Origin: Onchidella celtica
Taxonomy: Eukaryota; Mollusca; Gastropoda; Systellommatophora; Onchidiidae
DNA length: 64,000 nt
Direction of reading: 5' to 3'
Assembly (NCBI GenBank): GCA_963931925.1
Contig: OZ007570.1
Span: forward strand, 34,367,084 to 34,431,083
How positions within the stretch are numbered: position 1 is the stretch's first letter; every line of letters begins with the position of its first letter. This document shows, piece after piece, positions 30,271 through 42,857 of this stretch. The position numbers and the translations under genes are program-made. The notes under the pieces were generated by a model. It saw nothing but the letters and a program-made list of their open reading frames with translations, did not search any database and was not told the origin of the DNA.

Positions 30271-32529
30271 GAGCTGACATGCTACTATTTCGGTCTTTAA
30301 CATCTTTATTGATTTGGGAGACATTTTCGCAGTAGTATGGTTCTGTGCATGTCAGGAGTATATTCCTACCGATGTAAGAGTCTTTGCGTCATTCCTGATA
30401 GCCTCACTTCATAAATTACTTCTCAAAATTTCAACATATCCGACAGAGATATCCAGAAGGGGATGAGCGCTGAACCACCCCCTTTCGATCGGCTTCTCTT
30501 TTGCATATCCATTGAAACGGCCGACTCCAGACCAACATGCCAAGCCTAAAAACTAAACATTTGATTTGTTCAATCACCGCTTGGCAATTTGAGGGTATTT
30601 CCTCGCCAATTTTGTCTTTTCTTGCCAAAAGTGCAATTCGATGGTAATTTTTTAACTCAGAAGTGCATACATGTGCAGTTAGAACCTTTCCATCAATGAC
30701 ATACTTTTTTTCGCGACACCAGAAAGCAGCCTGATAGAATTGGAAATATTTATGTATCAGGATACCAGCTCCAAGCTGCCAGAACTACTGCCTTTGCTGG
30801 GCAAAGAGGAAATGCTGCCAGAGCCGGTGAAAACATGAAAAAACACTGAAGTCGGCCACTATTCAGGCACCAACAGTTAATGCTGTTTGGTTGTGTTCAC
30901 TGGAATGTAGCTGAAATTCTCCCAATTCCATAAAAGCAACACAAAATATTTCCAGAGCTGTGCAGAGTGGACAATAGACAGAATGACACCGTCTGTGTGT
31001 ACAGCATGAGAAATTTCTTGTAACTTTCATAAAGGCGTCTAATGTTAAATTGGTTAGTGTTTTCTTTTCATCTTTCTCAATACCAATATAACTTTTTACA
31101 GAATATGAACATATAAATTATGTAAGGGAAAATATTTTATATTCAATTATGAACAATTTGATATATAATTTATATGCATGACACCCATGTAGTTGCTTGA
31201 TTTTCATTTTTTTTTTTTAGTAGCATGCATTCTAATGGCTTGACCATCTGAGGAAAAAAATCAGTCACAGTGGTAGAAAAGCGTGGTATTAAAGAGTTTA
31301 AGAGTGAGACTGTACGATGGAGCTTCAACTGATCACCAGAGAAATAAATAGTATAGAGAGTATCAAGTGTTACTGATAGCGAAATAATTTGGCCTCTCAT
31401 TAAAAATGCGTAGCTCAGGCATCAAGTAGAGTCAAACTGAATTGGAAACAATAACCATTTGACACATAAGTCAGCAATGAAATGTTCTACAGCGAGGTCT
31501 GGATATCCTTGCACATTAGCCTCGCTTGGACTGTATGGGTCTGCAGAAGAACAGTACAGCTGAAGTTTCAAAGAAAGGCTAGCGGAAATGTATATAAATA
31601 CGTTTTTGCAGACCTTACTATACCCATTATATAAATATCATTTTTCCTAGAAGTATATCTTTTTATAATGCGGGTTCATGTTTGTGTATTTCTGCCGACT
31701 TAATGAAAAAGACCACATGATCAACAATAAAATTCAATGTCAAACTTAAAAAACATTTAGTGTTGCGCCCCATTTTATTCTTTCTTCAATTTCCATTTGG
31801 TGATGACCAACGGGATCTACTAGTCGCCCAAATGTTTGGCTTACATACAAAGATGGAGGCATATTTTATTCTATAAAGTGATTATTAAATGCCAATTACC
31901 CGTCGATTGGCGCATACTGTCTACAGCCGGCAGCGCAGTGACGACTCAGGTCTTGAGAAACTAGACCAAACTTCAATGAATACCTACATCTCCTGTAGCT
32001 TAACGACAATCTAGGTTCTTCATTTGCCATCACGTATTCATCAGTGGTTAAATTTAAAGTCATCACATAAGTGAATCAGCAAAAATCGCTATTAATAAAG
32101 CCACCCTCACACATTGCATACCAGTTAAAGAATTCACCAGCATCAGATTACTAAATTCGTAACGAATAAATCATATCTTCCACAACATACAATCCCAAGA
32201 GAGCACTTCCTCCCAGTTTTGTTTAATGAAACTCTTAGCAGTGTATATTTCCTGGACGTAGACTAAGCGTTTTCTTACTGGGAGAGGGATTTTGCTAGCC
32301 CCACCCAATTAAGATTCGATTAAGAAAAGTACGTCACCGCAGGTTTATTTGTTTTTTTTTCTGGTGAGATTTTTGTCCGCCGTTACCGGATGATTGGGAA
32401 GAAGCGGTAGAGGATAAATTATTTTTGTAAGACGAAACGGACACGAGCTTACCGTCGTGCCATATCATTGACATCCTTTCGTGATTTTTTTTTTTTTGTG
32501 TGCACATTTTGCATTTTCCTGGGTCACGC
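30271..32529. other. Non-coding, nothing recognised
   Basis: AT-rich, no supported frame or repeat on either strand. Short T runs occur at 31208-31219 and 32490-32500. Confidence 0.35.
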
Positions 32530-32870
32530 ATGTCCGAGGAAGGCACTATGTCTGTGGATCTATGAAACAATCATTTTCTAACGAGGATCTGTGTCGCATC
32601 TTCTCCTTCCGGAAGGACCATGAAATCTACTAGTCGATTTAAAGATTTTTAACAAATTTAGAAATTTCATTTTTGATCTATATAAATCCCATCTACAGAT
32701 TAAACAATTTTATACAGAACTTCCGAACTACTCTCGTTCTATATTTTTTTGTGTGTGAAAATTTGGTTAATTGGGCTGTGAGAATCAGGTTACAGTGACA
32801 TACCAAAAAAACAAAACAGGCGCGAAAGGCGCAAAATGGCCGCTACCCTGCCTGTACCTTACTAAATCCA
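32530..32870 (+). repeat. 3' end of a Jockey/I-like LINE, copy 1
   Basis: Shares about 300 bp of diverged similarity with 59435-59720: an AAGGCAC-ATG-CTG--GATC-ATGAAA block, a C-terminal peptide-like end, and AAAGG-GCAAA-TGGCCG near the right edge. At 59 kb the same sequence follows an RNase H domain, so both are probably LINE 3' ends. The coding part here is degenerate. Confidence 0.45.
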
Positions 32871-34860
32871 AAGTCGGTGGCCCCTCACTGTATGCTCTTA
32901 CATAGCCACAAGACTGGAACAATCACAGCCTGCTATGGCTATGATTGCTCCGTTTTCTCCATATTTCTTCATGCCTAATTTCAGAACGATCTGTATGGTG
33001 GTTTTCGAGTCTATTCATTACAAAAGTTTACATGAATTTTTGTATGTGAGTGTGGCCTATCTTTGCAAATGAAGATTTAGGGAAGAGTTATGGAGCCATA
33101 TCTGGTGCAGGAACGCTGGTGACAGGTGAGGCCTATCTGAGACAGGCATCCTCTGCCACAGCGACTGCAGGGCATTGTCAGGTCTTAGTTGGGTGTTGAG
33201 TGCTTTTCGTCGCAACCTTTCCTCGATGGCTCCATTTTTATATAACAGATTATGGTTTTTAAAGATGTGCAGCAATCGGGATCACAAACTATGGACAAGA
33301 CCCCTAATAGTTCGATACCGATTTGTTCTAGTTTAGTACCAATAAATGCAAAGACTCACATCTCACAAATGTAATGAAGCCTTTTCAAACAGCTGGCACG
33401 CTTCCATTGACGTTTTTTCTTGAGAGTGAGGAACAAACAGTTGTTTTTACCTGTAAAAAGGGTATAATGTTAGTCATAACGTACAATAATGAATTATTTT
33501 GATTGCAGAGTTATCTCTTGATAATAATATTGATATTAATAACACCACCAACTATTGCCTACAAATGAGTAGGAGACAACCCAAGTTTTAAAGGTGGTTT
33601 GAGGGACGGAGAACTGAGAGACGCCGGACAATCATAACGCATATTGGCCACCTCGTCCACATCTCAAAGTTAGTGATTCCCTCTTCGCATATCATTTTGG
33701 ATACCGCCTCCCCGCCTCCTCCACGAGTTTATCTTAATTCTATTTGGGGCATTTAAGCGAGATATAAAACTTTTGGATTCAAAAGTTGTATTAAAATCGA
33801 CAAAAATGACTATAACTTGATGGTTGCTTACAGTGACTGAAATCAGGATAAACTTCGAAACAAAATCATTCGGTTGCTTTGGTGACAAATCTTTACACTC
33901 GCCTTAATGCAATACAATGCTCATCTGTGGGTTGGAATGAATACAATGGAAGGGGTGGATTAGAGTGAGTTATATTTCTCACTGGAGTACTAGATTTACT
34001 GACATTATGTACCCTATAATTGTATGTGTAGAAGCGAGATTTTAAAGCCCATGCTTCCAAGGTCATGTTATAAAAATGCAAAATGGCTGCGATAAGTAGG
34101 TACGAGCTCGAGCTTTTGCCCTGTAAACCTTGCATTATAAGAACAGAGGAAAAACCTTCTGACCTACGACTACCCAGCCTATATTAAGCGATGAAAATGT
34201 CACCCCCCCCCTTCCACTGAAACATTCTTCAAAAGTGTCGCCTATTCAGCAATTTCTAAACTCCTTTTTGGGTTGGGGGGGGGGGGTTGGTGGGGTCTTT
34301 CTTGTTTTATCGTATGGCTTTGGAAGATAATAAACCTACCCAGGTCCTCGTCCCAAGGAGGAGACTGCTCGGCACCTCACCCAATAAACAAAGATGGGTT
34401 TAGGAAAGGGTGATGCATGTCCCATGAAGGACGACTTCAAAGACGTCGTCCCTCGCGCGGCTTAAGTTTTGTGAATTGTGTGCTCATTCTATTGTAATGG
34501 TCTCGCATGTCACAAGTCACAACATTTTGTGTTCTATACATGATGACACTATTACTGAAACTTGAAATAAATTAATCTAGAATACAAAATATTATTATAT
34601 TGCAGCTAAAGACTTGATTAAAATGGAAAGGTGGATTAAATTCTAAATCTAGATATCTAGTGTTTCCAGACTTGGAACTACTTAGATCTAGAGGTCTAGA
34701 TGCAGAGCTAGATGGATCCAGACCTAGATAAGTACAAAATAAAAACGTAGAACGATTACAAAATTCTTGATACGTGCCCTGGCGGCTTTTCATGTTTTAT
34801 CTCCCCATACTTAAGAAACTGGCAAACCCCTGGTCAGTTAATTAAAGAGAAAACAAAAGA
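32871..34860. other. Non-coding, one G-rich tract, CTAGAT cluster
   Basis: A poly-G/G-T tract at about 34266-34295 could form quadruplexes, and TCTAGA-type words cluster at 34650-34730. No gene seen. Confidence 0.4.
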
Positions 34861-35348
34861 AGAAGGTGCGGTTCGGATGAGTTCATTTGTTTCTCGGGGG
34901 CCTCAGCATAGTGCTGTTGGCCCCCTGTTCTTGATTTTGTTTTTCTTGATTTTCTCTCTCTTTGGTCTTTCTTGTTGTTGTTCTTTCTTTTTTTCATTCT
35001 TGTTGTCTTCGTTCTTCATTCTTCGTGGTTTCTAGTAGTATTTATTAAGTTTTGGATTACGCCAAGGTAAGGGCAAGGCAGGTCAAGAAAAAAAAGGGAA
35101 GGCAGAAAAGCAGTTCTGGGACACTGTCCCTTTCAGGAGTTTGATCCCTTTATGGCCAATGAAACATGTCACTAATTGACTGTTTTCCTCTAGAGCCCCA
35201 GTTAAAACAAGAAATAAGATATTAAGACCTAGCAGGGCTCTAGAGTTTTTGAATTTTGATCTTTAGTTCTTGGTGCCGCCAGGGAGCCTGGCAGCACCAA
35301 GACTAGTCCCGCAGCAGAGCATAATTTCTAAACTAGAAGGTGCGGTTC
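34861..35348. mobile_element. Unclassified 460-bp insertion with 14-bp target duplication
   Basis: The 14-mer AGAAGGTGCGGTTC stands at 34861-34874 and again at 35335-35348. Between the copies are two strong hairpins near the ends (34896-34925, GGGGGCC...GGCCCCC with a 3-nt loop; 35269-35301, a 15-bp stem with one mismatch and a GAG loop). A smaller palindrome lies in the middle (GGGACACTGTCCC, about 35119-35131). No open frame, A tail or pol III box is obvious. A target duplication of this length fits LINE-mediated retroposition of a structured RNA, but the class is unknown. Confidence 0.65.
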
Positions 35349-36795
35349 TTTTTGCCAGACAGCTGATATAGTCGTGTTTGCTCACTCATATTACAGGCAG
35401 TGTTCCGATTAGACCATGGCAGAAACTATTTTGATGATCTTGAACCATCAGTCTGGGTCAGCTCCCACTTTTTACTATTTTCTCTCTTGCAGAACCAATT
35501 TCTTCTTTGGGATAACAAAAGAAATGAGACTGATAAGACTAGAGACATTCACCGAGGGTAAATCACTCACTTATGTCAGAGCCAGGACCCGACGGTCCAA
35601 ACGAAGTACGGATAAATCTTCTGGTCATATTCATATGCTTGGACACGCCAGACCACTCAAGGCGTCCTGGATGCATCACATCACTGGCACCAAACCAGGC
35701 CTTAGAAACTGACAATTAAAAGGCAAAGCAATAATGAACAAGAAATTTGCACTTGCACTCACTTTCCTTATGGTTTAAAATTCATACTGAAAGATTTTAT
35801 GTCAGCATCTACCTCAGTACGTCAGTGTCTATATGTTTGCCCATCACCTAAATAATCAAATAGCGGAGCCGAAGAGACTAAAATACGTCCAAGGTGGCTA
35901 ATTTGACACCAGAAGTAACACTGAAGAGAGGGTTGGGTGGATTCAGTATGTTAGCCTCTTTGCTTGTTCTTGCAACAATAAGCTGTGTTTTCCTTACATA
36001 CGTTTTGTACAATGACAAATCCATTTCCGTGATGTTTTCTGGCGTGTCTGTTTCGAAATGAACGTTGAAATCACCGTTAATGTCATCGTTTAAGCTCAAT
36101 TTTAGTTTTCAAAGTCCTTGAGGTATATAAAAAAAGAGAAAAAATCAAAATTGTGCGGCGCATAACATCTTTGTGAACTTTATCTAGTTCGAATCTACTT
36201 TTAGAGAACTTTACAGTATCAATGTCGCTATCATAGGTCCAGTTCGGAATGTTCCCACCATCCCACAGGCACGGAGCGCTAAATGCTTTGGAACAACTGC
36301 CCATGTTTGGCTTCTCGACATTTACTTTCAAATGTAGTTTCACGCTATACAAAACATGCAAGGCTTAAAGGAGACATTATCAGTTAGTCAAAATGTTTTC
36401 CGGGGCTGATTTTAGCTTGTTTAGAAATTTCCAAATAAAGAAATATGTCTCAATCTTTTTGGGAGAGAATTCCATACATTTAAGCCAGAATAAGAATAGG
36501 AGGGGTCGCCGTTTTTTGTTTGCTTGTTTGTTTGTTTTTTCGAACATCATGGTTGACAAATTAAATTGTAATGTGTGGACGGCAGATTTCTGGAAGGCAT
36601 GTAAGGGATTAATAATACAGTTATAACATAGAATTGTTAACTTTTCTCTCTGTGAGCCTGCTACGGCAGCCAGTGGAGTTCTTTTCAATTGGGTTTTCAT
36701 GCTCGTATTTTAATTTTTAATATGAAACGAGCAGCGTTGTTTATAATCTCGTTGGACCTTGCATCAGAGGGCCAGCCTGGTCAGGAGTGAGTTAC
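35349..36795. other. Non-coding, nothing supported
   Basis: Several short open frames on both strands lack any domain, splice-site or repeat support. No element ends are seen. Confidence 0.35.
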
Positions 36796-38080
36796 AGTAA
36801 TGCTACAAGAAGCCTTTAGCTCTCCTCCTCAAGGGGTAAGCATCAAGTACCGAACTGATGGCAGTCTATTCAACCTCAGGAGACTTCAGGCAAAAACCAA
36901 AACCAAAAGTACTCAAGTCTATGACCTACTATTTGCTGATGATTGTGCACTTCTGGCACACGATGAGGATAGCATGCAAAACTGTGTTGATAAGTTCTCT
37001 AGTGCCTGTGACAACTTTGGCCTCACAATAAGCACAAAGAAGACGGAAGTGCTCCATCAGCCTACTCCAGACGACAAGTATCCTGTGACCCCAAATATCA
37101 AAGTCCATGACAGTCTTCTGAAGGTGTCGGAGAACTTCACCTATCTTGGCAGTACACTGTCTTCCGCGGCTCGTGTTGATACTGAAATTCTCTCAAGAAT
37201 CAGCAAAGCCAGCTCTGCATTTGGCAGGCTTCGAAAGAGAGTATGGGATGTTGCCGGCATTCGCACAGACACTAAGCTGAAAGTGTACAATGCTGTGGTC
37301 CTTCCCACCCTACTCTATGGGGCTGAAACCTGGACAGTGTACCAATCGCATGCCAGAAAGCTAAATCACTTTCATCTGGACTGCCTTAGAAAGACCCTAA
37401 GGATCAAATGGCAGGATAAAATTCCAGACACTGAGGTCCTCAATCGTGCCAAGGAATTGAGCATCTTCTGCCACCTGAAAAAAATTCAGCTACGTTGGGC
37501 AGGACATGTTGTCAGAATGCTCGACTCCAGACTCCCTAAGCAAATCTTCTTCTCTGAGCTCTCCAATGGAACGAGGAATGTTGGGGCCCCAAAGAGACGT
37601 TACAAAGACACTCTCAAGCAATCACTGAAGGCCTTTGCCATTGATGTGAGTGAGTGGGAAAAGCTCTCGCTTGATCGTGCAAATTGGAGGGCGGCCCTTA
37701 CCAGAGGCAGCAAAGCATGGGAAGCTGACAGAGTCCAGCAGGCTATCAAAAAAAGAGAACGGCGCAAGAAAAGGCCCAGTGGTACTGAACCAACGGAGCA
37801 CTCTTGTCATTTATGCGGAAGGGTCTGCAGGGCAAAAATAGGACTTATCAGTCACATGAGAAGCCATAAGTCATGAAAGAACAGTCTTTCCATTCTGTCC
37901 TCTGTGTCCTTTAGTTCTCTTTATTTTCCATGTGTTGAAATTCTCAACAATTTCTGTTCTTTATTCCTCTGGTGTTGTTAAGGTCATCATCATACCTGAT
38001 GGACGAACTATTATTACAGTATAAGCATCGCAAACGCTGTTTAAATAAAAAATTACGAGAAAGAACATCAACGTGAAGTA
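36796..38080 (+). mobile_element. 5'-truncated non-LTR retrotransposon (LINE)
   Basis: The element begins abruptly in the middle of the RT domain and ends with a short 3' UTR containing AAGGTCATCATCATACC. 5' truncation is typical of target-primed reverse transcription. The clade is uncertain between RTE-, CR1- and I-like groups. Confidence 0.8.
36800..37876 (+). CDS. LINE RT C-terminal half with terminal C2H2 zinc finger (truncated)
   Basis: This 358-residue open frame runs without interruption to the stop. Seen: the RT catalytic box LLFADDCALLAH (about residues 44-55), LTISTKKTEVL, FTYLGSTLSSAA, the thumb/post-RT block LPTLLYGAETWTVY, LRIKWQDKIPD, RWAGHVVRM, and a basic segment KKRERRKKR. 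It closes with a C2H2 finger CHLCGRVCRAKIGLISHMRSH. The endonuclease and the RT palm upstream of the FADD box are missing, so the copy cannot move, yet the remaining frame is undamaged, suggesting recent insertion. Any protein made from it would need a local start at 36800. Confidence 0.9.
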   Translation: MLQEAFSSPPQGVSIKYRTDGSLFNLRRLQAKTKTKSTQVYDLLFADDCALLAHDEDSMQNCVDKFSSACDNFGLTISTKKTEVLHQPTPDDKYPVTPNIKVHDSLLKVSENFTYLGSTLSSAARVDTEILSRISKASSAFGRLRKRVWDVAGIRTDTKLKVYNAVVLPTLLYGAETWTVYQSHARKLNHFHLDCLRKTLRIKWQDKIPDTEVLNRAKELSIFCHLKKIQLRWAGHVVRMLDSRLPKQIFFSELSNGTRNVGAPKRRYKDTLKQSLKAFAIDVSEWEKLSLDRANWRAALTRGSKAWEADRVQQAIKKRERRKKRPSGTEPTEHSCHLCGRVCRAKIGLISHMRSHKS

Positions 38081-41000
38081 ATTTTCATGTTCAATATCAC
38101 CGCCTTGAATTTTTTTCCATCATTATAACTTCGACACCTGGCGAGGAGGGGGCTGATCTGCATGTGTCCGTCAAGTTGGGCCGTCTGGTAACACTTTCAC
38201 ATTAGACCATAGATGCCCGACAGAAGATACTGCAGCAGGAATCCTGCCATTTGTCCTTACTATCTCCTTGAAGGAGATAATGAAACAGGAGCTGTCTTTC
38301 CAACTTACGAGAAGTTGGTTGGTCCTGATGACCTAGAGGGCTCACGTCTTTAGGAGGGAGGACAACGTCTGTCGCGTCCGAATATGGCAGCCGTTCAGAT
38401 AACTTGGTAAGACTAGAGCCGCTAAGAAGTGGCATTATTTGTCGGTATTGGATCATAACTTTAGCCATGTGGCGAATAGTGCGCGGCTTGGCTTTCCCAA
38501 TGATATCTTGGACGTTTGAAACAATCTGCCAGATGCTCTGTCATTTCCTGAGTGGTAAAGAACGCACTGAATAATTTTGAATACCAGCATTTTGCAATCA
38601 TCCACGTTTGGCCCTCGTCGCAAGCCAAAACTGGAGATTAGTGACCTAAATATTCTAAATTTTTCATCGCAGGCTTTTGTCTTGACTTTTTATAGAAGTG
38701 TTAATTACGAAAGGAAGGAAGGTGGATTCAAATGAAGACACTTTAGCAACATGAATGCGGGCACATGGTCTTACGGTGCTTTTGTTATTAGCCTTTGAAT
38801 ATTAAAAGCTTAAAAGAAACAAAAACAAAAGAAATAGAAACATAAACTAGGAGACAGTATGCTGCACTTCTCATTCATCTACTAAACAAACATAGGGATC
38901 GGTAACAATTACCGCGTGAAGCTACTTTAACTCTTTCCTAGCCCATTTTAAAGTTTGGCTTTTAAAACAGTCAATGTTTTATATTCAAACAAAGAGATTG
39001 CGACAAGATATGTGGTTTCACCAGAAGATCCCGACTTTCCCGATTAATTATAGTAACTAGCCAACCCGCGCAAGATAAATCTTGCAGATTCTTTGTAGGA
39101 AGCCCAAACGTATATCTAGATCTAGGCTACATTAAAAGCAGCATTTGGAATAGATCTTATGCAGAAATACACAGATGTGATTACATTGATTTTCGACCAC
39201 CAATATTTTGTAAAGAGAGGTCAAGGACGGAATTTCCGAGCATGCTTTTTTATTCTACCCGACGAAAATACATGTCTGTTAATGCGGCACAAAAAAGTTT
39301 AATTTAGATAAAAGTAAAGACTGATTATTGTCCAAAATGAACCTGTCCACGTAACTCTTCGTCGAAAATTGATGCAGTACACCATGTTTTATAATTTTTG
39401 ACGGTGTAGTCGCGAAGTTTTAGCTGCTTACAGGTTCACCATCTAGCTTAATTATTATAGTAAGATACATTTCCCCCAAGGAATGGAACAAACCTGCTAC
39501 TCTTCGGGAAGTGTATCGTTCATAAGCAGAAAATAGGTGCTGCAGGACCTATCTGTAACTTAAAGGCTAGCGAAGTAAATTTGCTGTTTACAAAAAGTTG
39601 AACTCTCAAAGAAATCCTCAATATACTATTCGTCCCTGTGTCTTTATTGTCATTATTTCTTATTATGCATTTTGGGTGTACTCTGAAAGTTGTCAACATA
39701 TCAGATTGTGTAAATAAAGTGCGAAAATGGTATTTCCCCTTACCCGGAGGCCTGGAGTCATGCGTGCGATATAATTTATTGTAAAGCCTTTAGAATTTGA
39801 ATAGACCGTTTTAATAAGTATACACTTCTATGAAATGTCTTTACTTATCTCGACATAAATCTCGTATACTGATAAATAGTTTTCTGCTAAGGCAAATAGA
39901 AAAAGTACTACATGCAAAGTTTAACGATTTTCATGGATCCGTTTTAGAGAAACTGCCATGTTAGTTGCGCCGGGAATTTTGAGATATAATCTACTGATAG
40001 TGTCTCCATCAAGACTGACTGACCAGATGTTCTACTGCGTTCTATATCCGGGGGGAAATAGTCGGGGGGGGGTAATGGTGTTCAAACTGGGTCCGAGTCC
40101 ATTTCGATGGTGATGACACTCAGTTCGTCTTGACGTTTTTCTATTCGTATGAGACGGAGGGCACAGTCACTATAGTAATGTGGCAGGTCAATTTAAATCA
40201 ACAATTTTCTGTTGTTTTATTGTTTAGTCATCCTGCTTGTTTTCACATTTTGCAGAGTCTTTCGGCCATCTCGGTTAGCGTTTTCAGTTGCTCACGTCCC
40301 ATCATGCCACGCTGCTGTGCGGACAGTACACGGATCCTTCTATAATTGCTTTGAAATCAATCTTGATTGATGGAATTTTCGATGGGAACATTTTTCTGGC
40401 TATTTACTTTCCTAGTTAGATAATATAGGTCAGTTTCAATTGATGTTTATCAAGTGCAGCTCTTACAATGTAGTGTTTGCTCTCCCATAAGCACTCACTT
40501 AAATGCCTTGGAAAAGAGGGAAATGTATGGTGGCAGGACACTATCCCTGACAATCTGTTAATATTCATTCGATTATGGTATGTCGTCCGCTACTTGCAAT
40601 TCTGAAGCGTCCTGGAATAAGCTACGCGCAATTTGCTGAACTGTGAATAGGAATGCTCTTTGGCCCCGTCCATAGCTCTATGAAAATATAGGACATCGTG
40701 GTGTGCATACTTTGTCTGATCAAATGCCAACCCTGAGAGACTAAAATTTGGTCCACATAGAGTTATTATTTAATACCAGGAGTAACGTGGGCAGGGGTCA
40801 TCTTGACTATTTGCCACGTTGTCCGTTTGTTTGCCTGATAGTTTTTTTTAAGAATCTGTTCGACATTTGACCCAGAGATGCTATTAATATTTAGCTGCCT
40901 CTCAAGAGTACTCAATTTGGTAGATTTCTCGCCTCAGCGTCAAGAGAAGAATGCAGAGCGCTATCACGCAGGGGAAAGTGATTAGATAGTCACATATGAA

Positions 41001-42539
41001 TCTGATGGGACAATCACGGAATTTTGACGGATACGTGCACACCGCCAAATGGGCAGTGATATAAAAATGGCGTCAAAGCTCAAAAGACAAAATATTGAAT
41101 GGTGTTCAGGCATCACTGTTGTGCATCTTCTTTTTTCACTGAGTGGAATCAATACAGATTTTCTGGATAATTGTAATTTAAATTTGACTGAAAATATTTT
41201 GCACCATATTTTATTTCACACTAATCCTTATGGAACTAATTTTTATTTGTGAGGCTCTAGTCACATTTCAACCCGTAATGAACATGCAGAAACACAAACT
41301 ATAATTATTATATCAGTGTTCGTCTTGAAAGGGAGAACGATTGCTGAAATACACCGAGACTAATACTCTGCACATTACAGTTCACATAATTTATCTTGAA
41401 CACTCTGCAGGCATGGTTGCATGGTTCGTGCCATAGTAATGCTATGTACTTTGTGATGTCCACCGTCTTGCTTTAGGCGGCACTCCGACGTGAGAACACG
41501 GCGGCTGAGAAAGCGCACTCGCAAAGATTTTCTTTTTGGGGGTGGGGTGGGGTGGTGGTGGGGGGGGGGTGGTTGATTGGCAGCTGCTGAGTCTATCCCG
41601 TGGCAAAGATTGGCTGCATTCCAAAAAAAAAAAAAATTGAACGTCTTGGGAGAAGGAAACATAATTATGGCCTTGGAGCATCCAACAAATTATAAAATAA
41701 AATTATAAAATTAAATCCTTCATGCCAGCAATACATCAATTCTGTTCTTATATAGAATTCTAATAATTATTATTATCAAGTGGAACACACCGAATGGTCT
41801 TTGACTGAAGTAACTTGCTTTGTTAATTCCCGAAGGAAACTCAGAAACATGTCTTGCTTTTTTTTCCTTAACAGCCGCACTCTGCGGTGTCTTTAAAGTT
41901 TTGCTGATGCCGTGGGCTACTTCGGCCTTTAGCTTTTTTGTTTTTTTTGCTCAGATTCAAATGCAATGCATTCATTTCGTGCATGACTCAGTGATTGGAG
42001 ATCACTTAATAGGTCTGGTGTATTTTATAAAATTTACGGAGATTTAAAAAAAAAACACCAAAAAACCTTCTTCAAAAAGGTATCCATATAGGTGGGTTCC
42101 CAATAAATACGTAGAGAAGCCTAGTTCAAAGTGGCTAGTTAAATGAGTAAATAGATAAGTATGAAAGTACGTACGACCTGATAATAGTCTAGCAAATAAA
42201 TACACGGCTGTCTATAAGGACTGTTCTGAGGATCGGACCCAATTGAAGTCTTTTATATCCCAGAATTGTCAGTTGCTGAATTCTGTGTTGTCGGCTGTTC
42301 TCGAACCATTTTGGTCTTTTCATTGTCAGCTGACAGTCTTTACAATTCATTTTCAACAACTTGTAAAAAAAAAAAAAAAGGTTGAAAAAATTAAAAAAAC
42401 AAAACAAAACCTGAGTGAATGCTTCATTTACAAATTATTACGTGTGCGTGAAAAACAGCTATAATTAAATAATAACAGTATAATGTATAAAAATTTCAAC
42501 AGATACAAAGGCAAGTAAGATAAAAGACAAAGAAGAAAG
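38081..42539. other. Long non-coding region
   Basis: No gene supported. Noted: a CTAGAT cluster near 39113-39125, G-rich tracts near 40050-40073 and 41536-41575 (potential quadruplexes), and A-rich tracts near 41623 and 42364-42378. Short open frames show no domain. Confidence 0.35.
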
Positions 42540-42857
42540 AAAAAGAGATTTAAAAAAAGGATAAATAAATAAATAGGTTATTATCAGCCAGATGCGGCAA
42601 GACATAATCAATTATTGTACTAGATGGTAATAATATATTGCCAATAACAGAATAATAATAGCAGTATACGGCCGTATACAAAATATACTTTACTTCATGC
42701 ACTTCGGAATACATGGATGTTCTAGTTTTTGCATTTGCATTTTTTCGTCATCGCCCTTTTTTTTTCTTTTTCTTTAAAGTTTATTTGCTTTTCATTTGAC
42801 TCTTACTTCATTTACACATTCTCCACACTTTTCAATCCTCCTTGCATTCTCTGATTA
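42540..42857 (-). other. Possible 3' UTR of the L1/Tx1-like LINE
   Basis: Follows the stop of the LINE ORF2 on the minus strand. It contains A-rich and T-rich runs but no clear tail or target duplication. Confidence 0.35.

Noticed and set aside
35416-35712. 98-codon frame beside the 460-bp insertion
   Set aside because: No recognisable domain or splice context; not distinguishable from chance.
38202-38468. 88-codon minus-strand frame with a mixed, protein-like composition
   Set aside because: I considered a transposase or zinc-finger remnant but found no motif to support one.
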